Assembly: GCA_023395555.1 (NCBI GenBank)
Contig: JAEWYQ010000006.1
Span: 3,401-67,400 of the forward strand
DNA from: Bacillota bacterium
GTDB lineage: Bacteria; Bacillota; Clostridia; Lachnospirales; Lachnospiraceae
Direction of reading: 5' to 3'
Length of the DNA: 64,000 nt
The position numbers and the translations under genes are program-made. Shown here piece after piece: positions 37,185 to 46,247 of the stretch (positions are counted from its first letter, which is position 1; the number at the start of each line of letters is the position of its first letter). The notes under the pieces are model-generated. The model saw only the letters and a list, made by a program, of their open reading frames with translations. It had not been told where the DNA came from and did not search any database.

Positions 37185-38936
37185 TTATAGCTCCTGCGCA
37201 TTGTAGAGCTTTGCATAGATGCCATTCCGCTCGTACAGCTGTTCATGGGTGCCTTGTTCTGCAATCCCTTCCTTTGTAAGAACCACAATACGGTCGGCAT
37301 TTCTCACTGTGCTCAGTCTGTGGGCGATGATGAACAGCGTATGGCCCTCTGCCAGCGTCCTCAGGCTGTCCATAACGGCCTTTTCACTCTTATAATCCAA
37401 GGCACTGGTTGCCTCGTCAAAAATGAGGATGGGAGGATTTTTCAGAAAAACCCGCGCTATACTGATTCGTTGCTGCTGCCCGCCGGAGAGCTTTACGCCG
37501 CGCTGTCCGATATCCGTGTCATACCCATTGGGCAGCTCCATAATAAACTCATGGGCGTTTGACTTTTTTGCGGCTTCTACTGCTTCCGCCTCTGTTGCAC
37601 CGGGCCTGCCGTATAAAATATTTTCCATAACCGTACCTGCAAACAGGAAGGTCTCCTGGCGCACGATGCCGATCTGCTGCCGGAGGGGATGCAATGCCAT
37701 ATCACGGACGTTGATTCCGTCGATACAAATCTCCCCTTCAAGAACATCATAGAATCTGGGAATAAGGGAGCATAAGGTTGTCTTCCCAATGCCGGAAGGG
37801 CCCACGATGGCAACGGTTTCACCCGCCTGCACATCCAGGCTGATATTCCTCAGTACATAATCCTGCCCCTCGCTGTATCGAAAGGTTACGCTGCGAAACT
37901 CCACACGCCCTTCTTTCACTTGTACCTCTAAAGCATTTTCCTCATCCTGTATTTCAGGGGTCAGCTCCATTATCTCGCGGAAACGCTCATAACCGGATAT
38001 CCCCTCCTGATACTGCTGTACCATAAATGCCAGCTTCGGGACCGGCGAGGTAAGATAGGCGGCATACAGGATGAATACCAGAAGATCGGGCACATCCAGT
38101 TTTGCACCGGCAATCCAGATACCCCCGGCCACAATAATCGCCACTGTAATCAGCTGTGTGAAGAAGGTCTCGATTACCGTATAATGCAATGCCTCATTCT
38201 TGTATATGGCCGCACGGCTTTGATAAAAGCGGCTGTTTTCCTCTGAGAACTTTCTGATTTCCAATTCCTCGTTGGCAAAGCTCTTCACCGCCCGGATACC
38301 GGACAGATTCTCCTCTGCCTGCCGGTTGACCTCAGCGATACAGCTGCGGCTCTTTGCATAGGCTTTCTGGAGCTTGCCAAAAAATACAAACGAATAGATT
38401 CCCATAACAGGCAAAAACAAGCAAACAACCAAGGTCAGTCTCACATTAATGTGAAGCAGTATAATCAGGGAGCCGATAAACTGCGTACCGTAAATAACCA
38501 GATTCTCCGGCCCATGATGATACAGCTCCGTTAAGTTTAAGAGATCATTTGTCAACCGGGACATCAACTGCCCCGTCTTCTGGCTGTCGTAAAAGCTAAA
38601 GGAAAGCTTCTGAAAATGTCCAAACAGCTCCATTCGCATATCGCGTTCAATTTTTGCCCCCATATCATGGCCCTTATAGTCAGAAAACATTGCAAAGCCG
38701 GTCTGAAGCACAATGATAAACAGCATCAGCGCACCGGTCTGCAAAATAGCGGTTAATATATTTTCTGTACCGTTTTCCATGACGTCTTTCGTAATATATC
38801 TCACACAGACGGGCAAAATAAGGGCAAGAGCCGCGACAAAAATGCTGGACACAAGATCCGCAGCCAGCAATCCCTTGTATGGTGTATAATAGGATAGAAA
38901 CTTACGTATTTTTTGAATTCGTTTACTCTGTGTCAT
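37185..38936 (-). CDS. ABC multidrug/lipid exporter (MsbA/BmrA type half-transporter)
   Basis: 583 residues. Six membrane helices in 1-320 and an ATPase with Walker A GPSGIGKTT, Q-loop IVRQETFLFAGT, signature LSGGQQQR, Walker B ILIFDEATSALD and switch histidine IIAHRLSTV. All catalytic residues are present, so a homodimer can work. The start ATG 38936 has GGAGG six bases before, and that site lies in an RNA switch with a leader peptide upstream. This fits a transporter induced by ribosome-stalling drugs, as in Bacillus BmrB-BmrCD. Confidence 0.93.
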   Translation of the reverse strand: MTQSKRIQKIRKFLSYYTPYKGLLAADLVSSIFVAALALILPVCVRYITKDVMENGTENILTAILQTGALMLFIIVLQTGFAMFSDYKGHDMGAKIERDMRMELFGHFQKLSFSFYDSQKTGQLMSRLTNDLLNLTELYHHGPENLVIYGTQFIGSLIILLHINVRLTLVVCLFLPVMGIYSFVFFGKLQKAYAKSRSCIAEVNRQAEENLSGIRAVKSFANEELEIRKFSEENSRFYQSRAAIYKNEALHYTVIETFFTQLITVAIIVAGGIWIAGAKLDVPDLLVFILYAAYLTSPVPKLAFMVQQYQEGISGYERFREIMELTPEIQDEENALEVQVKEGRVEFRSVTFRYSEGQDYVLRNISLDVQAGETVAIVGPSGIGKTTLCSLIPRFYDVLEGEICIDGINVRDMALHPLRQQIGIVRQETFLFAGTVMENILYGRPGATEAEAVEAAKKSNAHEFIMELPNGYDTDIGQRGVKLSGGQQQRISIARVFLKNPPILIFDEATSALDYKSEKAVMDSLRTLAEGHTLFIIAHRLSTVRNADRIVVLTKEGIAEQGTHEQLYERNGIYAKLYNAQEL

Positions 38937-38941
38937 ACAAT

Positions 38942-38979
38942 CCTCCATAATAGGAGGGTTATGATATAGTCACCCTCCT
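38942..38979 (-). promoter_or_regulatory. Mutually exclusive RNA hairpins controlling the exporter start
   Basis: In the transcript AGGAGGGT (38972-38979) can pair with ACCCTCCT (38952-38959). The same ACCCTCCT can instead pair with the exporter's GGAGG (38942-38946) over a 6-base loop. The first strand lies in the last codons of the leader peptide, so ribosome position decides which hairpin forms. Confidence 0.65.
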
Positions 38980-39015
38980 TGATTTGATTCTGGTAACTAT
39001 AATTGTATTTTTCAT
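38959..39015 (-). CDS. Leader peptide MKNTIIVTRIKSRRVTIS
   Basis: An 18-residue ORF with AGAAAGGGTG seven bases before its ATG. It ends 22 bases before the exporter start and overlaps one arm of the attenuator hairpin. Its arginine-rich end (RIKSRR) is a plausible stall region. The leader transcript starts somewhere in the AT-rich stretch 39060-39150; I could not fix the promoter. Confidence 0.6.
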   Translation of the reverse strand: MKNTIIVTRIKSRRVTIS

Positions 39016-39264
39016 ATTCTTCACCCTTTCTCTCCATAATTATTACATCACGCAAATTGCTTTGCGGTATAACCGACCTATTATAAATTGTATAAATTTA
39101 TTTATAATTGATATGATTTTATAATGGATCGTAAGAAAAAACAATCTATAAAACGGTTATAATCACTTTTTACCACCAACGAAGCTTTCTGATCCTTTAA
39201 GACCATGATAAGCTCTTCTGCACTCTTCGCAGCTCGTAAGACATGATTTATCGCTGTGGTATTA

Positions 39265-40539
39265 TTAATAGTCGTAAGACATGACCTTCATATATCTTCT
39301 AAGAGAAAATTCACCGTCATGGGGCATCCCGCAATAGCCCTCCGACATGCGCGCTCCGCTGGTAACGCGAACAACACCGGTCTTTGCCAATATGATTTCA
39401 ATCGCCTCTTTATCACGCTCCTCACAGGCCAGTGCGACTGTTTGAAGATGATTCTTGTATTTGCTCAGTTCACTAAGAAGCTTTTTCCGCGGAAGAGGCC
39501 GTACCCAGCAATTTCGGAACAGATAGGAAGGGGTCAGCGACATATCGTTATATGCGATCACACTGCAATTATCGGCAGAAAAAACCCGCTTCTGATCCTT
39601 TGCAGCTTCCAGCCTTTCTGTATACAGTTCAAGGGTTTTCTGCGCTGTTAAATACGGATTGTTCTCCGGCAGCGCCCCCGCCGCGCGCTCAAGAATTCCC
39701 GCAAACCGCCGGGCAAACCGCACAACCTCGTCAAAGTCCTCCGTATCAACGAAGAGTCCCTGGCAGGAATTACAAAATAATTGGTTAGTATCGCAAATAT
39801 TCCAGGCGATTCCCTCCAGCTCAGAATCCGAAACATCCCCTGAGATATAGGCAAAGCTAATCTTATGCCCCCATTCAATGATGCGTGTATTGGGGCTCGC
39901 CGCACTTCTCACGGCAGAAACCGCGGCGTCACCGCCCCAGACGACGATGGCATCCGCCGCCTTCATCAGCTTCTTCATTGCTTCGATATCCTGAGAAGGA
40001 TAGTCAAATACAAATACATACTGTGCAATCAGCGGCTCAATCCGGATGAGTTCCTGCAATATGGGGATGGATAATCCATCATCATCTCCGGGCAGCTTCA
40101 ATATGTTGATATTCCCGGTCAGCAGCCCCTCAATGACGCTGAACACAGGCAGCGCGTCAACATTTCCAGCCGCGATATGAAGCAGTACGCCAAGAGGCAT
40201 CCATTCCTGCCGTACAGATCTAGCTTCACCATAGGGCGAAAGGCTGCTCAGCGGCGTGCCGAATTCTATTTTCATTCTGTTTTCTATATATTCCCTGGAC
40301 ATAATCTGCTTCACCATCTGAAGCTCCCTGCGGGCCTTCTCCTCGGTCATGCCCAGATCAAGCAATAAAGGCAGATGCTCCTCTTCATTGAGCCTCCCTG
40401 AGAGGATTTCACAGGTATTGATTACCGCAGCAAGGGGCAGGGATGTTTTTTCACGTGTCTCAAATATTATATTCTCAAGCCGTTCCAGCTCGACGCGGCT
40501 CTCCGCTCCATTCATCTGTTTTCCTGAAATTAAATTCAC
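39265..40539 (-). CDS. Acyl-CoA reductase, LuxC family
   Basis: 424 residues. LuxC reduces activated fatty acids to aldehydes with NADPH. Typical segments: GNVDALPVFSVIEGLL near residue 130, NILKLPGDDDGLS, AIVVWGGDAAVSAVR near 195 and the Cys-rich NQLFCNSCQGLFVD near 250, where the catalytic Cys is expected. The GTG start overlaps the stop of the LuxE-like gene (GTGA) with GGAGGAGGTG upstream. With no luciferase nearby, the aldehyde must serve another use. Confidence 0.9.
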   Translation of the reverse strand: MNLISGKQMNGAESRVELERLENIIFETREKTSLPLAAVINTCEILSGRLNEEEHLPLLLDLGMTEEKARRELQMVKQIMSREYIENRMKIEFGTPLSSLSPYGEARSVRQEWMPLGVLLHIAAGNVDALPVFSVIEGLLTGNINILKLPGDDDGLSIPILQELIRIEPLIAQYVFVFDYPSQDIEAMKKLMKAADAIVVWGGDAAVSAVRSAASPNTRIIEWGHKISFAYISGDVSDSELEGIAWNICDTNQLFCNSCQGLFVDTEDFDEVVRFARRFAGILERAAGALPENNPYLTAQKTLELYTERLEAAKDQKRVFSADNCSVIAYNDMSLTPSYLFRNCWVRPLPRKKLLSELSKYKNHLQTVALACEERDKEAIEIILAKTGVVRVTSGARMSEGYCGMPHDGEFSLRRYMKVMSYDY

Positions 40540-41657
40540 CGTACACCTCCTCCGGCCAACTCCAATGCATCGGTTGTGCAGGTTTTTATCTGACTTACAC
40601 CTGCCCTTCCTTTTAATTCAAAATAAGGGGTATCAATTCCGCAGCCGCAATCCCTTCCCTCGTATAGCACTGCCAGGTCATCTGTTACCACACTGGTAAG
40701 CGGAGTACTGGATACCAGGGGAGACACAAAGCTCAGCAGCCCCATGCTTCCCATGGGAACCGGCTCCAGTGTTTTTATATCCCGGACAATGGCCCTGCTG
40801 TAAATCGGGACATGAAAATGTCCGTTTCTGCATTTGATATAGGGCAGAGGATGCTCGACCGCGCTATAGAACTCAAAACAATTGTGTTTTTCAATTCCCA
40901 GGGTGTCGTATATTAATTTAAAAAAGAGATCCCGGTCAATCTCTGTGTCGGCAAACTGTTTCCATCCGCCGCCCAGAAGCACCTTGGAATGACGGTTCAA
41001 GTTTAATGAGATGTGATTCTCCTTGAGGGTTCTGACCAGGAAAAACATATATGCGGGAAAACCAACAAATCTTACGGGCAGTCCGCTTTTCGCATACCTT
41101 ACCAGTGCTTTTTTAATCCCTTCGATATTTATCTCATATTCCGTTCCGGTATCCTTCAGCACATATTCCCGGTGAAGTCCGGGGGCAAATTTAGTAGCGC
41201 CGTAAGCTGTTTTTATGGCGCCCATCTGTGTATGCCTGCTTGGTTCATATCCAAGGACAATATAGTTGGTGGGAAGAATTGATATTAATTTATGGTAAGA
41301 AAAATATCTTATCATCATCAAAACACCATAGAAAATCGTCTTTTTATCAAATTCAATCCTGCTCTGCCGCCCTGTTGTACCGGAGGATGTCGCCCTGACC
41401 GCCAATTTCTTCTCCGGCATGGAACAAAGGTAATTCCGCTTATAATAAAGCGTTGGAATTACCGGTATCTGATACAGCGTATCCTCTGAAACCAGCTTAT
41501 CAACGGAAAAGTCCTCTGCTTCCAGTATCCGGGCATATTCCGGGCAATGCTCCATATGGAATATAACATCCTTCCTGACTGCTTCTAAAAACAATCCGCC
41601 GGTTTTCTGCAAATCATATGGATTTTTCTTCAGCATCAGCTTTCTACGTAAGTCCAC
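40536..41657 (-). CDS. Acyl-protein synthetase, LuxE family
   Basis: 373 residues. LuxE activates a fatty acid with ATP and passes it to a Cys, feeding LuxC. The adenylate-type motif RATSSGTTGRQSRI is at about residue 90, with LSFVSPLVSSTPLTSVVTDD near 315 typical of the family. GTG start at 41657 with GGGGAG upstream; an ATG 21 bases later lacks a site. The two genes overlap by four bases and form a reductase complex. The 5' flank (41658-41974) holds no other gene. Confidence 0.88.
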   Translation of the reverse strand: MDLRRKLMLKKNPYDLQKTGGLFLEAVRKDVIFHMEHCPEYARILEAEDFSVDKLVSEDTLYQIPVIPTLYYKRNYLCSMPEKKLAVRATSSGTTGRQSRIEFDKKTIFYGVLMMIRYFSYHKLISILPTNYIVLGYEPSRHTQMGAIKTAYGATKFAPGLHREYVLKDTGTEYEINIEGIKKALVRYAKSGLPVRFVGFPAYMFFLVRTLKENHISLNLNRHSKVLLGGGWKQFADTEIDRDLFFKLIYDTLGIEKHNCFEFYSAVEHPLPYIKCRNGHFHVPIYSRAIVRDIKTLEPVPMGSMGLLSFVSPLVSSTPLTSVVTDDLAVLYEGRDCGCGIDTPYFELKGRAGVSQIKTCTTDALELAGGGVR

Positions 41658-41974
41658 TACTATCTTTACTCCCCTTCTGTCAAATTCTTTAAATTTATAA
41701 TAACATATCTTTTTTCATAAAGAAATAGCGCTGCAGTTAAAACTGCCGCGCTGCAGGCCCCCACCGGACTGTTTGTTGTAGAGATTTCGCATAATTCAAG
41801 CAAGCCTGATGTGCGAGTGCCCTTCTCGCACTTCCCACTACGCTTTCATTATATCATTTTTTCAGTATAAAGAAATGACAAAAATATCGTATTCGAAAAA
41901 ATTTTGCGAACTGAATTCTTCCGCCGAAATAGTTTCCGTAATTTTCGGTAAACTATATCATAGGAGGTGTTCAC

Positions 41975-42976
41975 ATGAATATGCGCTTTGATGCGGTTTA
42001 TTATGAACCGGGTGTACTCAATTATAAGCTGGGGCTGCTGCTGCAGAGCAAATACGCAGACCTGCCCTGGATACCGATAGAGAATCATAACCGTATACCG
42101 GAAATGACAGCGGCGCACAACCGGGATTTTCCAAAGCTAAAGAATCATTTGATTGTCGGAATCAGAAAGACACACCGGTATGTACCCAATTATAAGGTTT
42201 CTGACTGGCTGGTGCCATATACCTCCTCCGGCTGCAAAGCGATGTGCCTGTATTGCTATCTGGTCTGTAATTATAACAAATGTGCCTATCTGCGTCTGTT
42301 TGTCAACCGGGAGCAAATGCTGGACAGGCTCCTTAAAAAGGATGCCCAGGCCCCGGTGCCCCAGACCTTTGAGATTGGCAGCAACAGTGATTTACTGCTG
42401 GAAAACACAATAACGAATAATTTACTCTATACCATTGAGCGATTCTCCCAGGAAGGCCGGGGGAACCTGACATTTCCGACAAAATTTGATATGGTGGAGC
42501 CCTTGCTTCACCTTGACCATAAGGGGAAGACAATCTTCAGAATGAGCGTGAACCCCCAGGAAATCATACGCCGCGTAGAGCTGGGAACCTCCCCGCTGCC
42601 CGCAAGAATCCGCGCGCTTAACGCCATGGCAGAGGCGGGTTATCCTGTGGGGCTGTTGATCGCTCCAGTGATTCTGCTTCCGGACTGGAAGCGCATGTAC
42701 GGGGAGCTGATCACCCGGCTGGCAGAGGAGCTGAGCGTTAAGGTCAAACAAAATGGCTTCCTGGAGATTATATTGATGACCTACAGCTTCGTACAAAACG
42801 CAATTAACACGGAGGCCTTTCCGGGCGCCGTGCAGCTTTTCGACCGGGAAACCATGACCGGGCGCGGGCGCGGCAAATATTGCTACCGAAACGATGTCCG
42901 GGCAGAGGCGGAAGCCTTTTTACGGGAAAGCCTGTCACGTCAATTAGGAACTATGCCGATATTGTATATTTCCTAA
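41975..42976 (+). CDS. splB: Spore photoproduct lyase family radical SAM protein
   Basis: 333 residues. The radical SAM cluster motif is CKAMCLYCYL near residue 83. SPL repairs UV thymine dimers of spores. Other parts match: RLFVNREQMLD, LRVEL-like RMSVNPQEIIRRVELGTS and PVILLPDWKRMY. At the place where Bacillus SplB has the H-donor Cys141 in FEAACTSDPV, this protein reads FEIGSNSDLL, with Ser instead. It may use another donor or repair chemistry. ATG 41975 has AGGAGGTG seven bases before; monocistronic. Confidence 0.8.
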   Translation: MNMRFDAVYYEPGVLNYKLGLLLQSKYADLPWIPIENHNRIPEMTAAHNRDFPKLKNHLIVGIRKTHRYVPNYKVSDWLVPYTSSGCKAMCLYCYLVCNYNKCAYLRLFVNREQMLDRLLKKDAQAPVPQTFEIGSNSDLLLENTITNNLLYTIERFSQEGRGNLTFPTKFDMVEPLLHLDHKGKTIFRMSVNPQEIIRRVELGTSPLPARIRALNAMAEAGYPVGLLIAPVILLPDWKRMYGELITRLAEELSVKVKQNGFLEIILMTYSFVQNAINTEAFPGAVQLFDRETMTGRGRGKYCYRNDVRAEAEAFLRESLSRQLGTMPILYIS

Positions 42977-42994
42977 GACCTTGCGGAACCTTTC

Positions 42995-43861
42995 CTACGG
43001 GGCTATCCATCCATTAATCAGCTCCTCATGGCTGTTCATCCAATTGCGGGCAGCATCCAGCGGTTCGCCGCCGGCCTCCTCAATTGCACCCATCAGGTCG
43101 CCTAATTCAGCCTCTGTCATTTTAAAGCTCTTCAAAAATGCCGTTACCTCCGGCATATCATCCTCCAGACCTTTTCTGGAGTATTTATAAATATTTTCAA
43201 CCTCCCCGAATACACCCTTGGGATCCTCCAGCACCTTCAAATCCCATTTTGCAAATTTCCAGTGGGGTGCCCAACCGGTTACGACAATGGGGTCACCGGC
43301 ATCAATGGCCTTTCCTAGTGCCGCCGTCATAACCGGGCCGCTTCCGGTCAGAAGCTTATAATCCAGCCCATATTCCTCCAGAGCCTTTTCCGCGGCTCCC
43401 ATCAGACCGGCACCCGCGTCGATTCCCACGATTTCACCGCCGAATTGATCCTTATTCTCATTCAGTTCCTCAATGCTGTTGATTTCAACATATGCGGGCA
43501 CAATCAACCCCAGAAGTGCATTTTCATAGCAAATACCCAGATCCACCATCTTATCTCCGTACTTTTTCAGATAGTCTTCATGGGTAATGGGAAGCCAGAC
43601 ATCCAGAAATGCATCGGTACTTCCGCTGGCAACCGAAGCAAACACCGGGGCCGCGTCCGCCATGGTGAGCTCCACCTTATAACCCATTTTGTCTTCCAGA
43701 ACCGCAGCGGCAAGATTCGTCATTGCGATCCCTTCCGCCCAATTGACATAAGCCAGCTTGACGGTTCCCTTTGACTCCTTACCCAGGTTACTCCCGCATC
43801 CTGCCAGACTCACCGTTACCATTAATATCACTAAGACTATTCCTGTTAATTTCCTATTCAT
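42995..43861 (-). CDS. opuAC: Glycine betaine-binding lipoprotein of ABC importer
   Basis: 288 residues. Lipobox VSLAGCG with the lipidated cysteine at residue 22. OpuAC fold with segments typical of betaine binding (NWAEGIAMTNLAAAVLED, VTGWAPHWKFAKWDLK). Start overlaps the permease end by eight bases and has AAGGAGG upstream. Third gene of the operon. Confidence 0.93.
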   Translation of the reverse strand: MNRKLTGIVLVILMVTVSLAGCGSNLGKESKGTVKLAYVNWAEGIAMTNLAAAVLEDKMGYKVELTMADAAPVFASVASGSTDAFLDVWLPITHEDYLKKYGDKMVDLGICYENALLGLIVPAYVEINSIEELNENKDQFGGEIVGIDAGAGLMGAAEKALEEYGLDYKLLTGSGPVMTAALGKAIDAGDPIVVTGWAPHWKFAKWDLKVLEDPKGVFGEVENIYKYSRKGLEDDMPEVTAFLKSFKMTEAELGDLMGAIEEAGGEPLDAARNWMNSHEELINGWIAP

Positions 43862-44768
43862 AAATTTCCTCCTTCTTTTTATGTTTATATTCAGAGCGCT
43901 TGTTTATTAACCCCTTCACAAATGCCCTTCCAGACTTTTTAGATGCGGAACCCAATCCTTGGGTAATACGGTCAAGCAGCATGGCCATAATCACCACGGC
44001 AAGCCCTCCCTCAAAGCCCTTTCCGACATTCATCTGTGTAATACCCTCATAGACAGTTTTTCCAAGTCCGTCCGCCCCGATCATGGCGGAGATGACAACC
44101 ATCGAGAGAGAAAGCATGATGGTTTGATTGAGTCCTGCCATAATAGTCGGAACTGCGAGAGGAAACTGCACCTTGAAAAGCAATTGCGACGAGGTTGCAC
44201 CAAAGGATTTGGTCGCCTCCACCACATCCATGGGTACCTGACGGATACCGAGATTGGTCAGCCGTACAATGGGCGGCATGGCAAAGATAATGGTGGCCAC
44301 CGCCCCCGGCACAGTTCCCAGATCGAAGAAATATACCGCGGGGATTAAGTACACAAATGCAGGCATGGTCTGCATAAAATCCAGTATCGGCCGTATGATC
44401 TTATTTGCCGTATCACTTTTTGACATTAAGATACCCAGAGGCAGACCGATGATTAAGGCGATCAAGGTCGAGGCGGTAACCAATGCCAGTGTCTGCATGG
44501 TTTTATCCCAAAGACCCAGATTATGAATGAGAAAAAGACCGATTCCCGCGAAGACAGCGATTCCTTTTCCCGCAATCCACCAGGAAAGAAGGACGATGGC
44601 AATAATAAAGATAACAGCCGGTATGATAGAAAGGAACCAGCCCGCCCCATCAATGATACCGGAAAGGGCTTCCTTAATGGCTGTAAAAAAGCCGCTGAAG
44701 TTCTGGGTCATCCAGTCAATTCCTTTTTCAACAACATTACCGATGGGTATCTTCGTGCTAAGCGTCAT
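43854..44768 (-). CDS. opuAB: Glycine betaine ABC importer permease
   Basis: 304 residues with five or six helices and the EAA-type loop (EATKSFGATSSQLLFKVQFP, next to PTIMAG). Start ATG 44768 follows GGGGAGGA and overlaps the ATPase stop by 11 bases. No substrate-binding domain is fused, unlike BusB-type transporters. Confidence 0.93.
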   Translation of the reverse strand: MTLSTKIPIGNVVEKGIDWMTQNFSGFFTAIKEALSGIIDGAGWFLSIIPAVIFIIAIVLLSWWIAGKGIAVFAGIGLFLIHNLGLWDKTMQTLALVTASTLIALIIGLPLGILMSKSDTANKIIRPILDFMQTMPAFVYLIPAVYFFDLGTVPGAVATIIFAMPPIVRLTNLGIRQVPMDVVEATKSFGATSSQLLFKVQFPLAVPTIMAGLNQTIMLSLSMVVISAMIGADGLGKTVYEGITQMNVGKGFEGGLAVVIMAMLLDRITQGLGSASKKSGRAFVKGLINKRSEYKHKKKEEIYE

Positions 44769-45957
44769 GACCATTCCTCCCCTCTCCGGCTATTCCGGCC
44801 AACACCGTGGATTTAAATATAATCCCTCTTAGCTTTTTATCCGAATCAACTACAGCGACAGGATAACTGGAATGTAAAAACAAAGGTATGATTTCATCAA
44901 TGGATGTTTCCTGATCTACCGATTGAATATTTTCATCAATAATCGTTTCCAGCTTCTCTTCCCCCCCTTGAATCAGGGCGGATACCTTGTCAATTGTAAT
45001 GATCCCGCGCAGAACACCGCTTTTATCGGTAACAAAGATGCTGGAAATACCCAAGTCCTTCATCTTACGTGCGGCAAGCCTCCGTCCCGATTTCTCAAGC
45101 ACGATGGATTCTGCATCCCGCATAATGACGGAAGCGGTTATAATTTTCGTACGGTTTACATCCTGGGTAAATTCCCGGACGTAATCATTCGCAGGATTTT
45201 GCAGAATCTCTTCTGCGGTTCCCAGCTGCACGATTTCGCCGTCTTTCATGATGGCAATTCTGTCTCCGATCTTCAGGGCTTCATCTAAATCGTGAGTGAT
45301 AAATAGGATGGTTTTTTTCATTTTCTGCTGCAGGGACAGCAGCTCGTTCTGCATATCCTTGCGAATCAGTGGGTCAAGAGCACTGAAGGCTTCGTCCATC
45401 AAGAGGATATCCGCTTCTGTGGCAAGGGCTCTCGCAAGCCCCACCCGCTGCTGCATACCCCCTGACAGTTCATTGGGCTTTGCATTGGCATAGCCCTTTA
45501 ATCCGACGATCTCCAGCATTTCTTTTGCCTTCTCCCTGCGTTTTTCCTGATCCATCTTTTGTATTTCCAGACCAAACGCCACATTTTCCAGTATGGTTTT
45601 ATGCGGCAAGAGCGCAAAGTTCTGAAAAACCATTGCAATTTTCTTCCGCCGGGCTTCTCTCAGATCCGGAGCGGACATTTTAGTAATATCCTTGCCGTCA
45701 ATCAGAATACTTCCGCTGGTGGGCTCGATCAGACGGTTCAGGCAACGTATAAGCGTTGACTTGCCGCTGCCCGAGAGCCCCATTACCACGAAGATCTCCC
45801 CCGCCTCCACCGAGAATGAGATGTTGTTTACACCAACACTGTGCTTGTGCTTTTTTAAAATCCCAGCCTTATTTGCACCCTTTTCCAACAAGGGTATCAC
45901 TTGTCTGGGCGATGGGCCGAATATTTTGTATACCTGTTTTACCTCTACTTTCGGCAT
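44758..45957 (-). CDS. opuAA: Glycine betaine ABC importer ATPase with CBS pair
   Basis: 399 residues. Walker A GLSGSGKST, Q-loop FQNFALLPHKT, signature LSGGMQQR, Walker B ILLMDEAFSALDPL and switch His in ITHDLDEAL. Two CBS domains follow (about 275-399), the module by which such ATPases sense ionic strength or cyclic di-AMP. Start at 45957 has TAAGGAGGG upstream; the longer frame enters the promoter. First gene of the operon. Confidence 0.95.
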   Translation of the reverse strand: MPKVEVKQVYKIFGPSPRQVIPLLEKGANKAGILKKHKHSVGVNNISFSVEAGEIFVVMGLSGSGKSTLIRCLNRLIEPTSGSILIDGKDITKMSAPDLREARRKKIAMVFQNFALLPHKTILENVAFGLEIQKMDQEKRREKAKEMLEIVGLKGYANAKPNELSGGMQQRVGLARALATEADILLMDEAFSALDPLIRKDMQNELLSLQQKMKKTILFITHDLDEALKIGDRIAIMKDGEIVQLGTAEEILQNPANDYVREFTQDVNRTKIITASVIMRDAESIVLEKSGRRLAARKMKDLGISSIFVTDKSGVLRGIITIDKVSALIQGGEEKLETIIDENIQSVDQETSIDEIIPLFLHSSYPVAVVDSDKKLRGIIFKSTVLAGIAGEGRNGHDA

Positions 45958-45973
45958 AATTCCCTCCTTATTT

Positions 45974-46015
45974 ACAAAGTAACAACTTGCATTTATTTTC
46001 ATGTTGTTGCTTTGT
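45974..46015. promoter_or_regulatory. Dyad operator for the osmolyte operon (likely BusR site)
   Basis: ACAAAGTAACAAC (45974-45986) and GTTGTTGCTTTGT (46003-46015) are inverted with one mismatch, 16 bases apart. The dyad begins directly after the -10 box, so a bound repressor would block transcription. Position and the adjacent BusR-like gene suggest it is that protein's target. Confidence 0.65.
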
Positions 46016-46044
46016 AGGTTACCACAAATAACCTCGTTTGTCAA
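46016..46044 (-). promoter_or_regulatory. Promoter of the glycine betaine importer operon
   Basis: On the minus strand TTGACA (46039-46044), 17 bases, TAACCT (46016-46021). Confidence 0.7.
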
Positions 46045-46193
46045 ACTGGAGGCTGAATTTTTTTTACATTTATTGTTACAATCCAATCTGTGGGATGCGG
46101 TCGGGTGAGCTTCCCTATACGAAATAAAGAGTCCGCTTGCAGACTCCTGCGCTGCCCCGCAGTTGTCTTTAGGCAGCATCTACCTATACGAGA

Positions 46194-46227
46194 AAAAAGA
46201 AGATTCCCGTGATCCGGAAATCTTCTC
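46194..46227 (-). terminator. Terminator of the BusR-like gene
   Basis: AGAAGATTTCC and GGGAATCTTCT form a stem, followed on the minus strand by TTTTTT. Confidence 0.8.
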
Positions 46228-46247
46228 AACTGATACCTTTGTTACTA

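Noticed and set aside
41809..41840. Hairpin GTGCGAG-CTCGCAC before the SPL-family gene as a terminator
   Set aside because: Short stem with no T run on either strand; no further support.
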